From: Streptococcus orisasini
Lineage (GTDB): Bacteria > Bacillota > Bacilli > Lactobacillales > Streptococcaceae
Reading direction: 5' to 3'
Assembly: GCF_001431045.1 (NCBI RefSeq)
Contig: NZ_BCLE01000010.1
Location: 28,869 to 92,868 of the forward strand
DNA: 64,000 bases
Below the pieces are notes generated by a model that was not told the origin of the DNA, did not search any database, and was given only the letters and a program-made list of their open reading frames with translations. This document shows positions 55,817 to 64,000 of the stretch, one piece after another. The stretch's first letter is position 1; every line of letters begins with the position of its first letter. The position numbers and the translations under genes are program-made.

Positions 55817-58003
55817 ATGAAGCGAAAGATAATTGCTCTTATGACAGCATTTTTAACACTGGCTTTTATGTTTGGCGCAAAAGTTTCCGCTGATACAATT
55901 AAGATTGTGTCTGATTCTACTTATGCACCATTTGAATTTAAGGACAGTGATCAAGTTTATAAGGGGATTGATGTTGATATCATCAAAAAGGCAGCTGAGA
56001 TCAGTGGCTGGGATTATAAAATGACCTTCCCTGGTTTTGATGCAGCAGTCAATGCCGTCCAGTCTGGGCAGGCAGATGCCTTGATGGCAGGAACAACTGT
56101 CACCAAAGAGCGTAAAAAAGTCTTTACATTTTCAGATACTTACTACGATACAAAGATTGTTATTGTCACCCGTAAGCAGGACAAAATCACCAAGTACAGC
56201 CAATTAAAAGGAAAAACCGTGGGTGTCAAAAATGGTACTGCAGCTCAAAGTTTTCTTGAGAAGCATAAAGATAAATACAATTACAAGATAAAATCATTTG
56301 ACACTGGTGATTCTATGTACAACAGCCTAGAATCTGCATCTGTAGATGCTGTCATGGATGACAAACCTGTTGCTCAGTATGCCATCAATCAAGGACAAAA
56401 TCTTCGTATCGAAATGAACGGCGAACCTATCGGCAGCTTTGCCTTCGCTGTTAAAAAAGGCAGCAAATATGAATATCTCATTAAAGATTTCAACAAAGCC
56501 TTAAAACAGATGAAAGCCGATGGCACTTATGATGAAATCATGGCAAAATGGATCTCATCAGATGACAAAAAAGCCGATACTGCAACAGCCAAAGGAACGG
56601 GTGATGCTACTGCTAAAGCCAAACCTGTTAAAGACAGCTATAAGATCGTCATGGATTCTTCCTTTGCACCTTTTGAATTCCAAAATGATGCTGGCAAATA
56701 CGTTGGAATTGATGTCGATCTGATCAAGGCCATTGCTAAGCAGCAGGGCTTTGATATCAAAACTGAAAATCCAGGTTTCGATGCGGCTCTTAACACTGTC
56801 CAAGCCAGTCAGGCAGACGCTGTTATGGCAGGCATGTCCATTACCGATGAACGCAAGAAAATTTTCGATTTCTCAGATCCTTACTACACTTCAAATACCT
56901 TGCTTGCTGTCCGCAAAGGAAGTGACGTGGTGTCTTATAAGGATTTGAAGGGCAAAAAAGTCGGTGCCAAAAACGGAACTGCTTCTTATGCCTTTCTTGA
57001 AAAAAACAAAGACAAATACGGCTACTCATTGAAATCCTTTGATGAAGCTTCAACCATGTATGATAGTTTGAATTCTGGTTCTATTTATGCACTTATGGAT
57101 GATGAAGCTGTTCTCAAATATGCTATCAAGCAGGGACGTCAGTTTGAAACACCGATTCCGGGAGAAAAATCCGGTGAATATGGCTTTGCTGTTAAAAAAG
57201 GCAGCAATCCCGAACTCATTCAAATGTTTAACAACGGTTTAGCGGCTCTTAAAAAATCGGGTAAATACGATAAGATTGTCAATAAATACCTTTCTGACAA
57301 TGAAAAAGATTCTAAATCAGGAACCGGTGTTGATGAATCTACAATCTTCGGACTGCTATCAAACAACTATAAACAATTATTATCAGGACTGGGAACTACC
57401 TTAAGTCTGGCCATCCTGTCCTTTGCTCTTGCTATGATTGTTGGTATTCTCTTTGGAATGATGAGTGTCAGTCCTTACAAGACACTCCGAGTCATCGCTT
57501 CTATCTTTGTTGATGTGGTGCGCGGTATTCCATTGATGATTGTCGCAGCCTTTATTTTCTGGGGTATTCCTAACCTCATTGAATCTATTACAGGCCATCA
57601 AAGTCCAATCAATGATTTTGTTGCTGGTACTATTGCGCTTACCTTAAATGGCGGTGCTTATATTGCTGAAATCGTCCGCGGCGGTATTGAAGCCGTTCCT
57701 GCCGGACAAATGGAAGCCAGTCGCAGCTTGGGTATTTCCTACAAGACAACCATGCAAAAAATCATTCTGCCCCAGGCTTTCAAATTGATGCTGCCTAACT
57801 TCATCAACCAGTTCGTTATTTCGTTAAAAGATACAACCATTATCTCAGCTATCGGATTGATTGAGCTTTTCCAAGCAGGTAAAATCATTATTGCCCGCAA
57901 CTACCAATCCTTCCGCATGTATGCTATCTTAGCCATTATGTATCTTGTGATTATCACGCTCTTAACACGTCTGGCAAAACGCTTAGAAAAGAGGATTAAC
58001 TAA
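55817..58003 (+). CDS. glnP: Glutamine ABC transporter, fused double substrate-binding and permease protein GlnP
   Basis: This 728-residue fusion has a signal peptide (to about residue 25), two tandem SBP_bac_3 domains (about 28-248 with [11 protein letters not shown], and about 275-500 with [11 protein letters not shown]), then a HisM-type permease domain (about 520-728) with the EAA loop ([15 protein letters not shown]). Two binding domains tethered to one permease are the known lactic acid bacterial GlnP design and allow affinity for glutamine, and in relatives asparagine or glutamate. GAAGGAG precedes ATG. Its stop overlaps the start of glnQ (TAATG). Confidence 0.96.
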   Translation: MKRKIIALMTAFLTLAFMFGAKVSADTIKIVSDSTYAPFEFKDSDQVYKGIDVDIIKKAAEISGWDYKMTFPGFDAAVNAVQSGQADALMAGTTVTKERKKVFTFSDTYYDTKIVIVTRKQDKITKYSQLKGKTVGVKNGTAAQSFLEKHKDKYNYKIKSFDTGDSMYNSLESASVDAVMDDKPVAQYAINQGQNLRIEMNGEPIGSFAFAVKKGSKYEYLIKDFNKALKQMKADGTYDEIMAKWISSDDKKADTATAKGTGDATAKAKPVKDSYKIVMDSSFAPFEFQNDAGKYVGIDVDLIKAIAKQQGFDIKTENPGFDAALNTVQASQADAVMAGMSITDERKKIFDFSDPYYTSNTLLAVRKGSDVVSYKDLKGKKVGAKNGTASYAFLEKNKDKYGYSLKSFDEASTMYDSLNSGSIYALMDDEAVLKYAIKQGRQFETPIPGEKSGEYGFAVKKGSNPELIQMFNNGLAALKKSGKYDKIVNKYLSDNEKDSKSGTGVDESTIFGLLSNNYKQLLSGLGTTLSLAILSFALAMIVGILFGMMSVSPYKTLRVIASIFVDVVRGIPLMIVAAFIFWGIPNLIESITGHQSPINDFVAGTIALTLNGGAYIAEIVRGGIEAVPAGQMEASRSLGISYKTTMQKIILPQAFKLMLPNFINQFVISLKDTTIISAIGLIELFQAGKIIIARNYQSFRMYAILAIMYLVIITLLTRLAKRLEKRIN

Positions 58004-58743
58004 TGACTGATTTAAAAATTGATGTTCAGGATTTGCATAAATCTTTCGGACAAAATGAAGTCCTCAAAGGCATTGATGTACAGTTTCATGAGGGAGATGT
58101 TGTTTGTATCATCGGCCCTTCAGGCTCTGGCAAATCAACTTTTCTCCGCACATTGAACCTTCTTGAGTCTATTACCAGCGGCAAAGTAATTGTTGATGGT
58201 TATGAACTCTCAGACCCTGCTACTAACGTTGATAAAGCTCGGGAAAATATCGGTATGGTCTTTCAGCACTTCAATCTTTTTCCGCATATGACCGTTCTTG
58301 ACAATATTACCTTTGCTCCGGTTGAACTGGGGAAAGAATCTAAGGAAGAAGCTCAAAAGCACGGCATGGAACTCTTGGAAAAAGTTGGATTGTCTGACAA
58401 GGCTCAAGCCTATCCAGACAGCCTCTCGGGCGGTCAAAAACAACGTGTGGCTATCGCACGCAGTTTGGCTATGAATCCAGATATCATGCTCTTTGATGAG
58501 CCAACATCGGCCCTTGACCCTGAAATGGTTGGTGATGTTCTCAATGTTATGAAGGACTTAGCTGAACAAGGCATGACCATGCTGATTGTCACCCACGAAA
58601 TGGGCTTTGCCCGCAAGGTTGCCAACCGTGTCATCTTTACCGACGGCGGACAGTTCCTTGAAGATGGTTCACCTGAAGAAATCTTTGATAACCCACAGCA
58701 TCCACGTCTCAAGGACTTCTTGGATAAGGTGCTGAATGTCTAA
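58003..58743 (+). CDS. glnQ: Glutamine ABC transporter ATP-binding protein GlnQ
   Basis: This 246-residue polar-amino-acid ABC ATPase (GlnQ/HisP class) has Walker [10 protein letters not shown], signature LSGGQKQR and Walker [18 protein letters not shown]. It pairs with GlnP and could also serve orphan binding proteins, though the latter would need another permease. It overlaps glnP by one base and is followed by a terminator. Confidence 0.97.
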   Translation: MTDLKIDVQDLHKSFGQNEVLKGIDVQFHEGDVVCIIGPSGSGKSTFLRTLNLLESITSGKVIVDGYELSDPATNVDKARENIGMVFQHFNLFPHMTVLDNITFAPVELGKESKEEAQKHGMELLEKVGLSDKAQAYPDSLSGGQKQRVAIARSLAMNPDIMLFDEPTSALDPEMVGDVLNVMKDLAEQGMTMLIVTHEMGFARKVANRVIFTDGGQFLEDGSPEEIFDNPQHPRLKDFLDKVLNV

Positions 58744-58785
58744 TGTGTTAAGTTTATCTGTGACTAAAGTCACTAGCTAAATGAC

Positions 58786-58814
58786 GAGTTTGAGCCAAAA
58801 GTCTCAAACTCTTT
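58786..58814 (+). terminator. Terminator of glnPQ
   Basis: GAGTTTGAG (58786-58794) and CTCAAACTC (58803-58811) form a perfect stem followed by TTTC on the plus strand; the T-run is short. Confidence 0.7.
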
Positions 58815-58913
58815 CAATTTATGAAGCATCACATATTTAACGCAGTGGTTTATTGGAAGTCCTTATCCCTTGCTACACAAGTGATAGCGGCCATCCTAAT
58901 AAACTGTGCGGAG

Positions 58914-58970
58914 GTGGGACAACAAAATCGAAATCGCCATTTCATGACGATTTACCGATTTTTGTCCCAC
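58914..58970. repeat. GTGGGAC inverted repeat (57 bp)
   Basis: Near-perfect outer arms GTGGGACAACAAAATCG and CGATTTTTGTCCCAC enclose a second pairing AATCG/CGATT. It can fold to one long hairpin. Similar GTGGGAC palindromes occur as dispersed intergenic repeats in streptococci (from memory). Confidence 0.65.
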
Positions 58971-58988
58971 TCTCTAAACACCTTACTA

Positions 58989-59027
58989 GTCAAACAACTT
59001 CGTTATTATCGAACGAAGCTGTTTGAC
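58989..59027. repeat. Inverted repeat GTCAAACA-CTTCGTT
   Basis: Arms 58989-59004 (GTCAAACAACTTCGTT) and 59012-59027 (AACGAAGCTGTTTGAC) match with one mismatch around a 7-base loop. Confidence 0.65.
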
Positions 59028-59107
59028 GTCGTAACATCAGCAAGGAATCTTTTATAGCACTAGTTATCAATGTCAGCCACTATAGTGGACTGACTAGTTC
59101 CCTTACT

Positions 59108-59147
59108 AAGTTAAAAAGCAAGGCCGATAATGCCTTGCTTTTTAACT
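59108..59147. terminator. Perfect 16-bp hairpin with T-runs on both strands
   Basis: AGTTAAAAAGCAAGGC and GCCTTGCTTTTTAACT, separated by 7 bases. It can terminate transcription in either direction. On the minus strand it lies about 200 bases downstream of a plausible promoter at 59318-59346. Confidence 0.75.
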
Positions 59148-59387
59148 GTCGTAACTGCTTGAACATGCTGAAAGACTTTATAATGATAACTTTCTTTTTA
59201 TATTTTCTTGTAATTTTTTCCAGTCGTGACATAGAAGCAATCATTTCAACTGTATGACTTTGAGTGGTTTTTAAGACAAAATCTTTACTACTGAAAATAT
59301 ATACTTTTAACCTTTTCATTATAACACGCCCTATTGACTTTTTGAAAGCGTTTTGCTAAACTGATTTTATAATATCAAGCGGAGGTA

Positions 59388-59457
59388 TGGTGCATTGAAA
59401 AACTAAAATTCTTCATATTGGATATACTTTATCTAGAAGAATTTTTTGTATGCACCA
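59388..59457. repeat. 70-bp inverted-repeat element with TGGTGCAT ends
   Basis: Terminal TGGTGCAT and ATGCACCA, and inner AAATTCTTC/GAAGAATTT arms, give a compact foldback element with no coding capacity, possibly a non-autonomous transposon remnant. Confidence 0.55.
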
Positions 59458-59478
59458 AAATCTGAAAAATTGCAACCA

Positions 59479-59573
59479 ATACACAAAGAAAATCGAAATG
59501 AGACTAGATGACAAGCTGCAGTCAGTACTAAAAGTACGTCAGCGACCTTATCATTTTAATTTTCAAAAAGTAT
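59479..59573. repeat. MITE-like repeat, 95-bp copy (inverted orientation)
   Basis: Ends ATACACAAAGAAAATCGAAA and, inverted, ATACTTTTTGAAAATTAAAA frame the core GACTAGATGACAAGCTGCAG, the reverse complement of the core in the other copies. Confidence 0.65.
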
Positions 59574-59604
59574 AGACTGCTGCTGTTTTTGATGGCATAA
59601 AGAA

Positions 59605-59636
59605 AGCCCTACTAGATAAAGTAGCGGCTTTTATTG
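59605..59636 (+). terminator. Hairpin just before the ABC-F gene
   Basis: AAAGCCCTACT and AGTAGCGGCTTT pair around a short loop and are followed by TATTGTTTG, only about 30 bases before the ABC-F start. It may be an ordinary terminator or part of an attenuator. Confidence 0.5.
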
Positions 59637-59661
59637 TTTGAAAAAGAAAGGTGGACAGTCT

Positions 59662-61167
59662 ATGCTACAACTCCATCATCTAACAATTACTCACCAGAAA
59701 GATTTACAAACACTTATCCGAGATCTTAATCTTGTGGTCAACTCTGGCGACAAACTGGCTCTTATCGGTGAAGAGGGAACTGGTAAGTCTACCCTGCTTA
59801 AAGCCCTTCTCAATCCTCGCTTGATTGCTGACTATACCATCATGGAAGGAACAATCACCAACCGCTTTAGCCGTACAGGGTACCTCCCTCAGAATATAGC
59901 GCCAGTAGATTTAGACCGCAGCTTAAGCAACTATCTCTACCATGATATAGACTATGACAGCTTTGATTTTAATCTTTTTTATCAAATGGCAGAGCTCTTT
60001 CAATTTGATACTAATCGCTTTGATGACCATGAACAACTGGTCAGAAACCTCTCAGGCGGGGAAAAATTGAAATTGCAGCTGCTGAAAATCTTAGCCAGTG
60101 GCCCTGATCTCTTGCTCTTTGATGAACCTTCCAGTGATTTGGATCTAGAAAGTCTGCAATGGCTGGAAAAATTTATCAAAAGGACAGATAAGACTGTTAT
60201 CTTTATCTCACATGATGAAGAGCTCTTAACAAACACTGCTACTGCTATACTTCATCTTGAATTATTGAAAAAACGTCAAGAAGCGCACGCCAGCTATTTT
60301 CATGGAGACTACCGAAGCTATCGTCAGCAAAGACGTGAACGGTTTGAACGCCAACTGCAGCTGGCCAATAAGGAGCGCGAAGAACACGCTAAAAAATCTC
60401 AGAAATACCAGCGCATTCAGCAACGCATAGAACATGAACTGCGCAAGACTAAAAATGATGTTACAGGACGGCTTCTAGCCAAAAAAATGCATGCCCACCA
60501 AGCTCAAAAAGGCCGCCTAAACAAAGAGGCGGAGCAATTCACTGAAATTCCTCAGGATATGGATACGATTGACCTTTTCTTTTCAGATATTCAGGCTCTG
60601 CCTGCTAGCAAGGTCATTCTTAAATGGGAGGCAAAAGAATTAGTAAGCGGACAAAAAGTCGATTGGCAAATCCGTGGGCAGGACAAGCTGGTCATTACAG
60701 GGCAAAATGGCATTGGCAAAACACTTCTGCTCAAGCAGGTTTTGGAAGAATTGAGAACAAGAATAGACCTTTCCTTGGGCTACATGCCCCAAAATGACGA
60801 GGAGATTTTAGATGCCCACCAAACTGCTCTGAGCTTTTTATCTGATGTCGCAAGTCCAGAGAAGGCAAGAACTTTCCTTGCCAGCCTGCAATTCACACGC
60901 CAAGAAGTCGGGCACTCCGTCCTTGAACTCTCCGGTGGGCAAAAAGCCAAGCTCTTTCTGGCTAAAATGGTCCTAGAAGGAAATAATGTTCTCATTCTAG
61001 ATGAACCAACACGCCACTTCTCGCCAACCAGCCAGCCGCTTATCCGGCAACTTCTTAAGGATTACCCCGGCTGCATCATCAGTGTTTCCCATGATCGAAA
61101 GTTTATTGAGGAAATTGGCAGCACTGTTTACGAACTTGATCAAAAGCACCTCAGAAAGATTCAATAA
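59662..61167 (+). CDS. ABC-F family ATPase (ribosome-associated / possible antibiotic resistance)
   Basis: This 501-residue protein has two ABC domains and no membrane segment. Domain 1 shows GEEGTGKST, LSGGEKLKLQL and LLLFDEPSSDLD. A long charged helical linker follows (about 210-300, KEREEHAKKSQKYQRIQQRIE). Domain 2 shows GQNGIGKT, LSGGQKAKLFL and LILDEPTRHFS. This is the ABC-F layout; members displace antibiotics from ribosomes or act as translation factors. The shortish length and weakly conserved second D-loop fit the resistance-type branch no better than others, so substrate class is open. The ATG at 59662 has AAAGGTGG at 8 bases; the frame also extends to a TTG at 59638. Confidence 0.9.
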   Translation: MLQLHHLTITHQKDLQTLIRDLNLVVNSGDKLALIGEEGTGKSTLLKALLNPRLIADYTIMEGTITNRFSRTGYLPQNIAPVDLDRSLSNYLYHDIDYDSFDFNLFYQMAELFQFDTNRFDDHEQLVRNLSGGEKLKLQLLKILASGPDLLLFDEPSSDLDLESLQWLEKFIKRTDKTVIFISHDEELLTNTATAILHLELLKKRQEAHASYFHGDYRSYRQQRRERFERQLQLANKEREEHAKKSQKYQRIQQRIEHELRKTKNDVTGRLLAKKMHAHQAQKGRLNKEAEQFTEIPQDMDTIDLFFSDIQALPASKVILKWEAKELVSGQKVDWQIRGQDKLVITGQNGIGKTLLLKQVLEELRTRIDLSLGYMPQNDEEILDAHQTALSFLSDVASPEKARTFLASLQFTRQEVGHSVLELSGGQKAKLFLAKMVLEGNNVLILDEPTRHFSPTSQPLIRQLLKDYPGCIISVSHDRKFIEEIGSTVYELDQKHLRKIQ

Positions 61168-61173
61168 TTAAAA

Positions 61174-61203
61174 TACCAGCCTGACATTCAGATCAGGTTG
61201 GTA
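61174..61203. terminator. Bidirectional terminator between ABC-F gene and small ORF
   Basis: TACCAGCCTGA and TCAGGTTGGTA (61174-61184, 61193-61203) pair with one G-T; a TTTCT tail lies on the plus strand. Confidence 0.65.
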
Positions 61204-61210
61204 TTTCTAA

Positions 61211-61372
61211 TTATTCTGTTTTTTCTTTAGCCAATTTTTCGCGCTCCAAGCGCAGCTTGCGGTTGGGGTTTAATTTATTGAAAAGTTTCTCCAATTTGTC
61301 AGCATTCCAAACATCGGCTGCTGACACGAAATTACCATCTTTATCCTTAAAAGATATTGGTTTATCTCCCAT
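61211..61372 (-). CDS. Small conserved-looking protein, 53 residues
   Basis: The frame runs from ATG at 61372 to TAA at 61211. It encodes MGDKPISFKDKDGNFVSAAD and continues to a Lys/Arg-rich, helical C-terminus (LEKLFNKLNPNRKLRLEREKLAKEK). AGAGG lies 6 bases before ATG. I recall very similar short proteins next to obg in other streptococci. It has no signal peptide or membrane helix. Function unknown. It lies directly downstream of obg and may be co-transcribed. Confidence 0.82.
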   Translation of the reverse strand: MGDKPISFKDKDGNFVSAADVWNADKLEKLFNKLNPNRKLRLEREKLAKEKTE

Positions 61373-61411
61373 AATATACCTCTATCATTTAAAATTTCTG
61401 AACCTACTACT

Positions 61412-62722
61412 CTAGTCTACAAATTCAAATTCAAACTTGCCAATACGAACGATATCTCCATCTCTAGCTCCACGTTCGCGCAAAGCCTGATCAACTCCCA
61501 TAGCCCGTAATTGGCGTGAAAATTTCATAATGGATTCATCACGTTCCAAATTGGTCATGACAAAGAGCTTCTCTAACTTTTCACCCGAAAGTACCCAAGA
61601 GGCATCGTCTGCACGTGAAATATCAAAGGCTTTTTCTTCCTCAACAAAACCATAATAAGCTTCTTCTTGCATATCCGATTCATCATAAATCAAGAAATCA
61701 TCTGTCTGATCCAGAAGCTGGGCTGTCGCATCCAGAAGAGCATCCAATCCTTGGTGAGCAATCCCTGAAATAGGAAAAATTTGTGGTTGCTCATCAAATT
61801 CATCATAGTTAGCAGCTAATTTTTCCTTGAAATTTTCAAGATTCTCTGCGGCTTGAGGCATGTCCATTTTATTAGCAACAATAATTTGCGGGCGTTCCAA
61901 CAAACGCAGATTGTAGGTTTCTAGCTCCTTATTGATGGCCAAATAATCTTCATAAGGATCTCGGCCTTCTGCCGCTGACATATCAATGACATGCAGGATA
62001 ACACGTGTCCGCTCAATATGGCGCAAAAACTGTGTTCCAAGACCTACACCTTGACTGGCACCTTCGATCAAGCCCGGCAAGTCAGCCACTGCAAAGGATT
62101 CTCCGGATTTGGTACGCACCATGCCTAAATTGGGAACAATGGTTGTGAAATGGTAGGCTCCGATTTTAGGTTTGGCTGCTGTAATAACACTGAGCAGCGT
62201 TGATTTTCCAACAGAAGGAAAGCCTACCAGACCAACATCAGCCAGAATTTTTAACTCTAAGGCTAATTCACGTTCTTCTCCAGGTTCTCCATTTTCAGAA
62301 ATTTCAGGAGCTGGATTGCGCGGCGTCGCAAAACGAATATTCCCCCGACCACCGCGACCACCGTGAGCCGCAATAAATTCCTGACCGTTTACAACCAAAT
62401 CTGCAAGAACTTTGCCGGTTTCAGCGTCACGGACTGTCGTCCCCTGCGGCACGTGCACATAGAGATCTTCAGCACCGCGGCCATGCATTCCTTTAGTCAT
62501 ACCTTTTTCGCCATTTTTTGCCTTAAATTTGCGATTGTAGCGAAAATCCATGAGAGTGCGAAGCCCCTCATCAACGACAAAGATGACATTGCCGCCACGA
62601 CCGCCATCACCGCCCCAAGGACCGCCATTAGCGACATATTTTTCACGGCGGAAAGCAACCATACCATCACCGCCGCGGCCAGCTTTTACCGAGACCTTAG
62701 CAGTATCTAAAAACATGCTCAT
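61412..62722 (-). CDS. obg: GTPase Obg/CgtA
   Basis: Obg is an essential GTPase in 50S assembly and stress signalling. The 436 residues have the glycine-rich Obg fold (about 1-158), a G domain (G1 GFPSVGKS, G3 [10 protein letters not shown]4 ANKMDMP) and the C-terminal OCT domain (about 350-436) present in Firmicutes. AAGG lies about 10 bases before ATG; a second ATG (MFLD) follows two codons later. Confidence 0.97.
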   Translation of the reverse strand: MSMFLDTAKVSVKAGRGGDGMVAFRREKYVANGGPWGGDGGRGGNVIFVVDEGLRTLMDFRYNRKFKAKNGEKGMTKGMHGRGAEDLYVHVPQGTTVRDAETGKVLADLVVNGQEFIAAHGGRGGRGNIRFATPRNPAPEISENGEPGEERELALELKILADVGLVGFPSVGKSTLLSVITAAKPKIGAYHFTTIVPNLGMVRTKSGESFAVADLPGLIEGASQGVGLGTQFLRHIERTRVILHVIDMSAAEGRDPYEDYLAINKELETYNLRLLERPQIIVANKMDMPQAAENLENFKEKLAANYDEFDEQPQIFPISGIAHQGLDALLDATAQLLDQTDDFLIYDESDMQEEAYYGFVEEEKAFDISRADDASWVLSGEKLEKLFVMTNLERDESIMKFSRQLRAMGVDQALRERGARDGDIVRIGKFEFEFVD

Positions 62723-62782
62723 AACTTTTCTACCTTATTGTAATTGTAATTCGCTTAAAAAAACGCCCGTGAGCGTTTCTTT

Positions 62783-62911
62783 TTAAATAACGGCACTAAG
62801 TGCACTGAGAACCAGCGCTCCAACAGTAACCAAAACCATAATGATAACGACAACTAAAGTCAGTTTTTCAAACGGTGTTTTCTTACGCGGTCCATTATCT
62901 CCAAAAGCCAA
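62783..62911 (-). CDS. DUF4044-family micro-protein, 42 residues
   Basis: The frame runs from TTG at 62911 (AGAGG at 8 bases) to TAA at 62783. It encodes MAFGDNGPRKKTPFEKLTLV followed by one membrane helix (VVIIMVLVTVGALVLSALSA). This matches the lactic-acid-bacterial DUF4044 pattern: a short polar basic head and a single C-terminal membrane helix. It lies just upstream of obg in the same direction. Function unknown. Confidence 0.85.
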   Translation of the reverse strand: MAFGDNGPRKKTPFEKLTLVVVIIMVLVTVGALVLSALSAVI

Positions 62912-63096
62912 TTGTTTTACCTCTTTCACAGCATTTTATCTTATTTATCTTACCATGAATTGCAGGAATAAGCAAACAACAAGTAAAATTAACAAAGGAA
63001 AATAAATACTGAGAATATTTCAGGAAGAACTGTGCAAAATTAGTAAATAACAATTTAGTCTTTTTATAGATTACTTATTAAATTATTTTTAACTAA

Positions 63097-63130
63097 AAAA
63101 GAGTCTGAGAATAATTTTCTCAAACTCTTT
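63097..63130 (-). terminator. Terminator of the collagen-like surface protein gene
   Basis: On the minus strand AAAGAGTTTGAGAA and TTCTCAGACTCTTT form a hairpin followed by TTTAG; T-runs also exist on the plus strand. Confidence 0.75.
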
Positions 63131-63171
63131 TGTTAACTAAATTAATTACAAATCATTTTAGTTAATATGAA

Positions 63172-64000
63172 TTAAACTTCACCATCGCGTTTTTTAGCAA
63201 ATAAACCAGCCATAGCCACTAGCACAAAAGCTTCGCCCACAAGGCTTGCAAGTGTAACTTCTTTCTCACCTGTTTCTGGTAAGTGATTTGCTTCCATTTT
63301 TTGTTGTGCTTGTGATATTGCTTTTTCACTTGTCAAAGTTTTATTAACAAACAGTTGGTTCCTTATTTCAGAAGTACCTGAATAATTGTTTGAAACATAC
63401 TGTTCTGAACTTTTCGATGGTTTTGCTTTATTAGGTTTAAGAGGAGCAAGAGGTTCTAATGGCTGACCAGGAACTGGTGGCTGACAACCACAAATACCAT
63501 CACGACCATCTTTACCATCCCTAACTACTACTGTTGACGTTGAGCCATCTGAATTTTTCACCGTAAGGGTGTAAGTGCCATTATGATTATCAATGACCTG
63601 TACAGTTGGTGACTTGCCATCTTGCCCATCCTTGCCATCACGAACAGTGACAGATGAAGTTGAACCATCACCATTAACTAATCTAATAGTATAGGTGCCA
63701 TTTCCATTATTAGTAACAGTAGCACTAGCAGACTTACCATCAACTCCTGGGTCTCCCTTATCACCTTTGGCTCCTTGGGCACCGTCGGAAACGGTCACGC
63801 TAGTCTTTTCGTCTTCAGAGACCACACCATCGCCATTGGTATCAGTTCCTGTGGTGATGGTCTTAGTGCCATTGTTGTTATCCTTGACATCGATGAAGCC
63901 TGCGGCACCAGCTTTACCGTCTACGCCGTCACGGCCAGCTGCACCGGTGTCGCCTTTATCTCCCTTGTCGCCCTTATCACCTTTGGCTCCTTGGGCACCA
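63172..64000 (-). CDS. Collagen-like LPXTG-anchored surface protein (partial, N-terminus outside window)
   Basis: The visible 276 codons are the C-terminal part; the frame remains open at the window edge, and no real start lies in it (an internal GTG at 63825 is only a valine). It opens with Gly-X-Y triplets (GAQGAKGDKGDKGDKGDTG), then a strand-rich unit, further Gly-X-Y (GAQGAKGDKGDPGVDG), and two NGTYT units ending in VRDGKDG. A Cys-containing GICGCQPPVPGQ turn, a Pro/Lys/Ser linker, LPETG, a hydrophobic helix and the tail KKRDGEV follow. Sortase should attach it to peptidoglycan. The DNA repeats with a 216-base period. It is probably an adhesin; the ligand is unknown. Confidence 0.9.
   Translation of the reverse strand, partial: GAQGAKGDKGDKGDKGDTGAAGRDGVDGKAGAAGFIDVKDNNNGTKTITTGTDTNGDGVVSEDEKTSVTVSDGAQGAKGDKGDPGVDGKSASATVTNNGNGTYTIRLVNGDGSTSSVTVRDGKDGQDGKSPTVQVIDNHNGTYTLTVKNSDGSTSTVVVRDGKDGRDGICGCQPPVPGQPLEPLAPLKPNKAKPSKSSEQYVSNNYSGTSEIRNQLFVNKTLTSEKAISQAQQKMEANHLPETGEKEVTLASLVGEAFVLVAMAGLFAKKRDGEV

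Larger units (their letters stand above)
58744..59661. other. About 900-base gene-free, palindrome-dense intergenic region
   Basis: Between glnQ and the ABC-F gene I find no convincing gene. Instead there are six inverted-repeat structures: the glnQ terminator, 58914-58970, 58989-59027, 59108-59147, 59388-59457 and 59605-59633, plus a MITE-like repeat at 59479-59573. Confidence 0.75.

Noticed and set aside
58821..59057. Plus-strand open frame of 78 codons after glnQ
   Set aside because: It runs straight through two perfect inverted repeats and has no ribosome site; the composition follows the palindromes.
59080..59319. Minus-strand open frame of 79 codons
   Set aside because: Its ATG lies inside a probable -10 box and its end is made of a terminator hairpin. 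The DNA is better explained as a small RNA or non-coding.
63172..63825. Treating the collagen-like gene as complete from 63825
   Set aside because: The codon there is an internal GTG with no ribosome site, and Gly-X-Y coding continues upstream to the window edge.
1..64000. CRISPR arrays, prophage, tRNA or rRNA genes
   Set aside because: No regularly spaced direct repeats, phage structural genes, cloverleaf sequences or rRNA signatures were seen on either strand.

Overview
The window is a low-GC Gram-positive chromosome segment from a Streptococcus, most likely the mutans group. The evidence is a complete rhamnose-glucose polysaccharide locus (rmlD, rgpA-F plus side-chain genes), a LytF-type Bsp-repeat/CHAP autolysin, a secreted protein made of glucan-binding (Gtf/GbpA-type) repeats, and a gene order that, from memory and not from a search, matches S. 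mutans read in reverse. I cannot name the species. No rRNA, tRNA, CRISPR array, prophage or intact insertion sequence was seen. Most genes lie on the minus strand.

Layout. 1-3.2 kb: MacAB/YknXYZ-type ABC efflux operon, with the permease cut by the window edge. 3.5-9.8 kb: pyrimidine operon pyrR-pyrB-carA-carB behind a PyrR attenuator. 9.8-13.3 kb: a TVP38/DedA-type membrane protein, a repeat-rich gap, then rluD, lspA and a CpsY/MtaR-type LysR regulator. 13.6-15.4 kb: the glucan-binding repeat protein on the plus strand. 15.5-22.3 kb: an HTH/DUF2975 pair, the rplU-prp-rpmA ribosomal operon with its L21 leader, a GNAT protein, a CapA-like protein, and thiI with its cysteine desulfurase. 22.4-27.5 kb: a small Asn/Gln-rich membrane protein, folC, gor and lytF, the last with a competence sigma-X-like box.

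27.7-41.3 kb: the cell-wall rhamnan locus. rmlD and rgpA-B-C-D-E-F build and export the backbone. A GacH/SccH-type glycerol-phosphate transferase, a polytopic GT-C-like protein and a GtrB-like lipid-sugar synthase form a visibly AT-rich side-chain cassette. 41.5-44.8 kb: dnaG-rpoD-DUF59. 45-46.5 kb: an unusual membrane-anchored beta-helix protein. 46.6-52.2 kb: mscL, rpsU, two orphan amino-acid-binding lipoproteins flanking an aminotransferase, a NUDIX hydrolase and an XRE regulator. 52.4-58.7 kb: a split small membrane gene, uvrB, a CPBP protease and glnPQ. 58.7-59.6 kb: a palindrome-dense gene-free stretch. 59.7-64 kb: an ABC-F ATPase, a 53-residue conserved-looking small protein, obg, a DUF4044 micro-protein, and the 3' end of a collagen-like LPXTG surface protein.

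Best leads: a family of about 92-113 bp MITE-like repeats (four copies plus related ends around 10.5-11.0 kb); the TM/SH3-like/beta-helix surface protein; the AT-rich side-chain cassette; the lytF sigma-X box; a probable non-AUG start for dnaG; orphan terminators and a candidate short RNA in gene-free DNA; and the collagen-like adhesin with a 216-bp repeat period.
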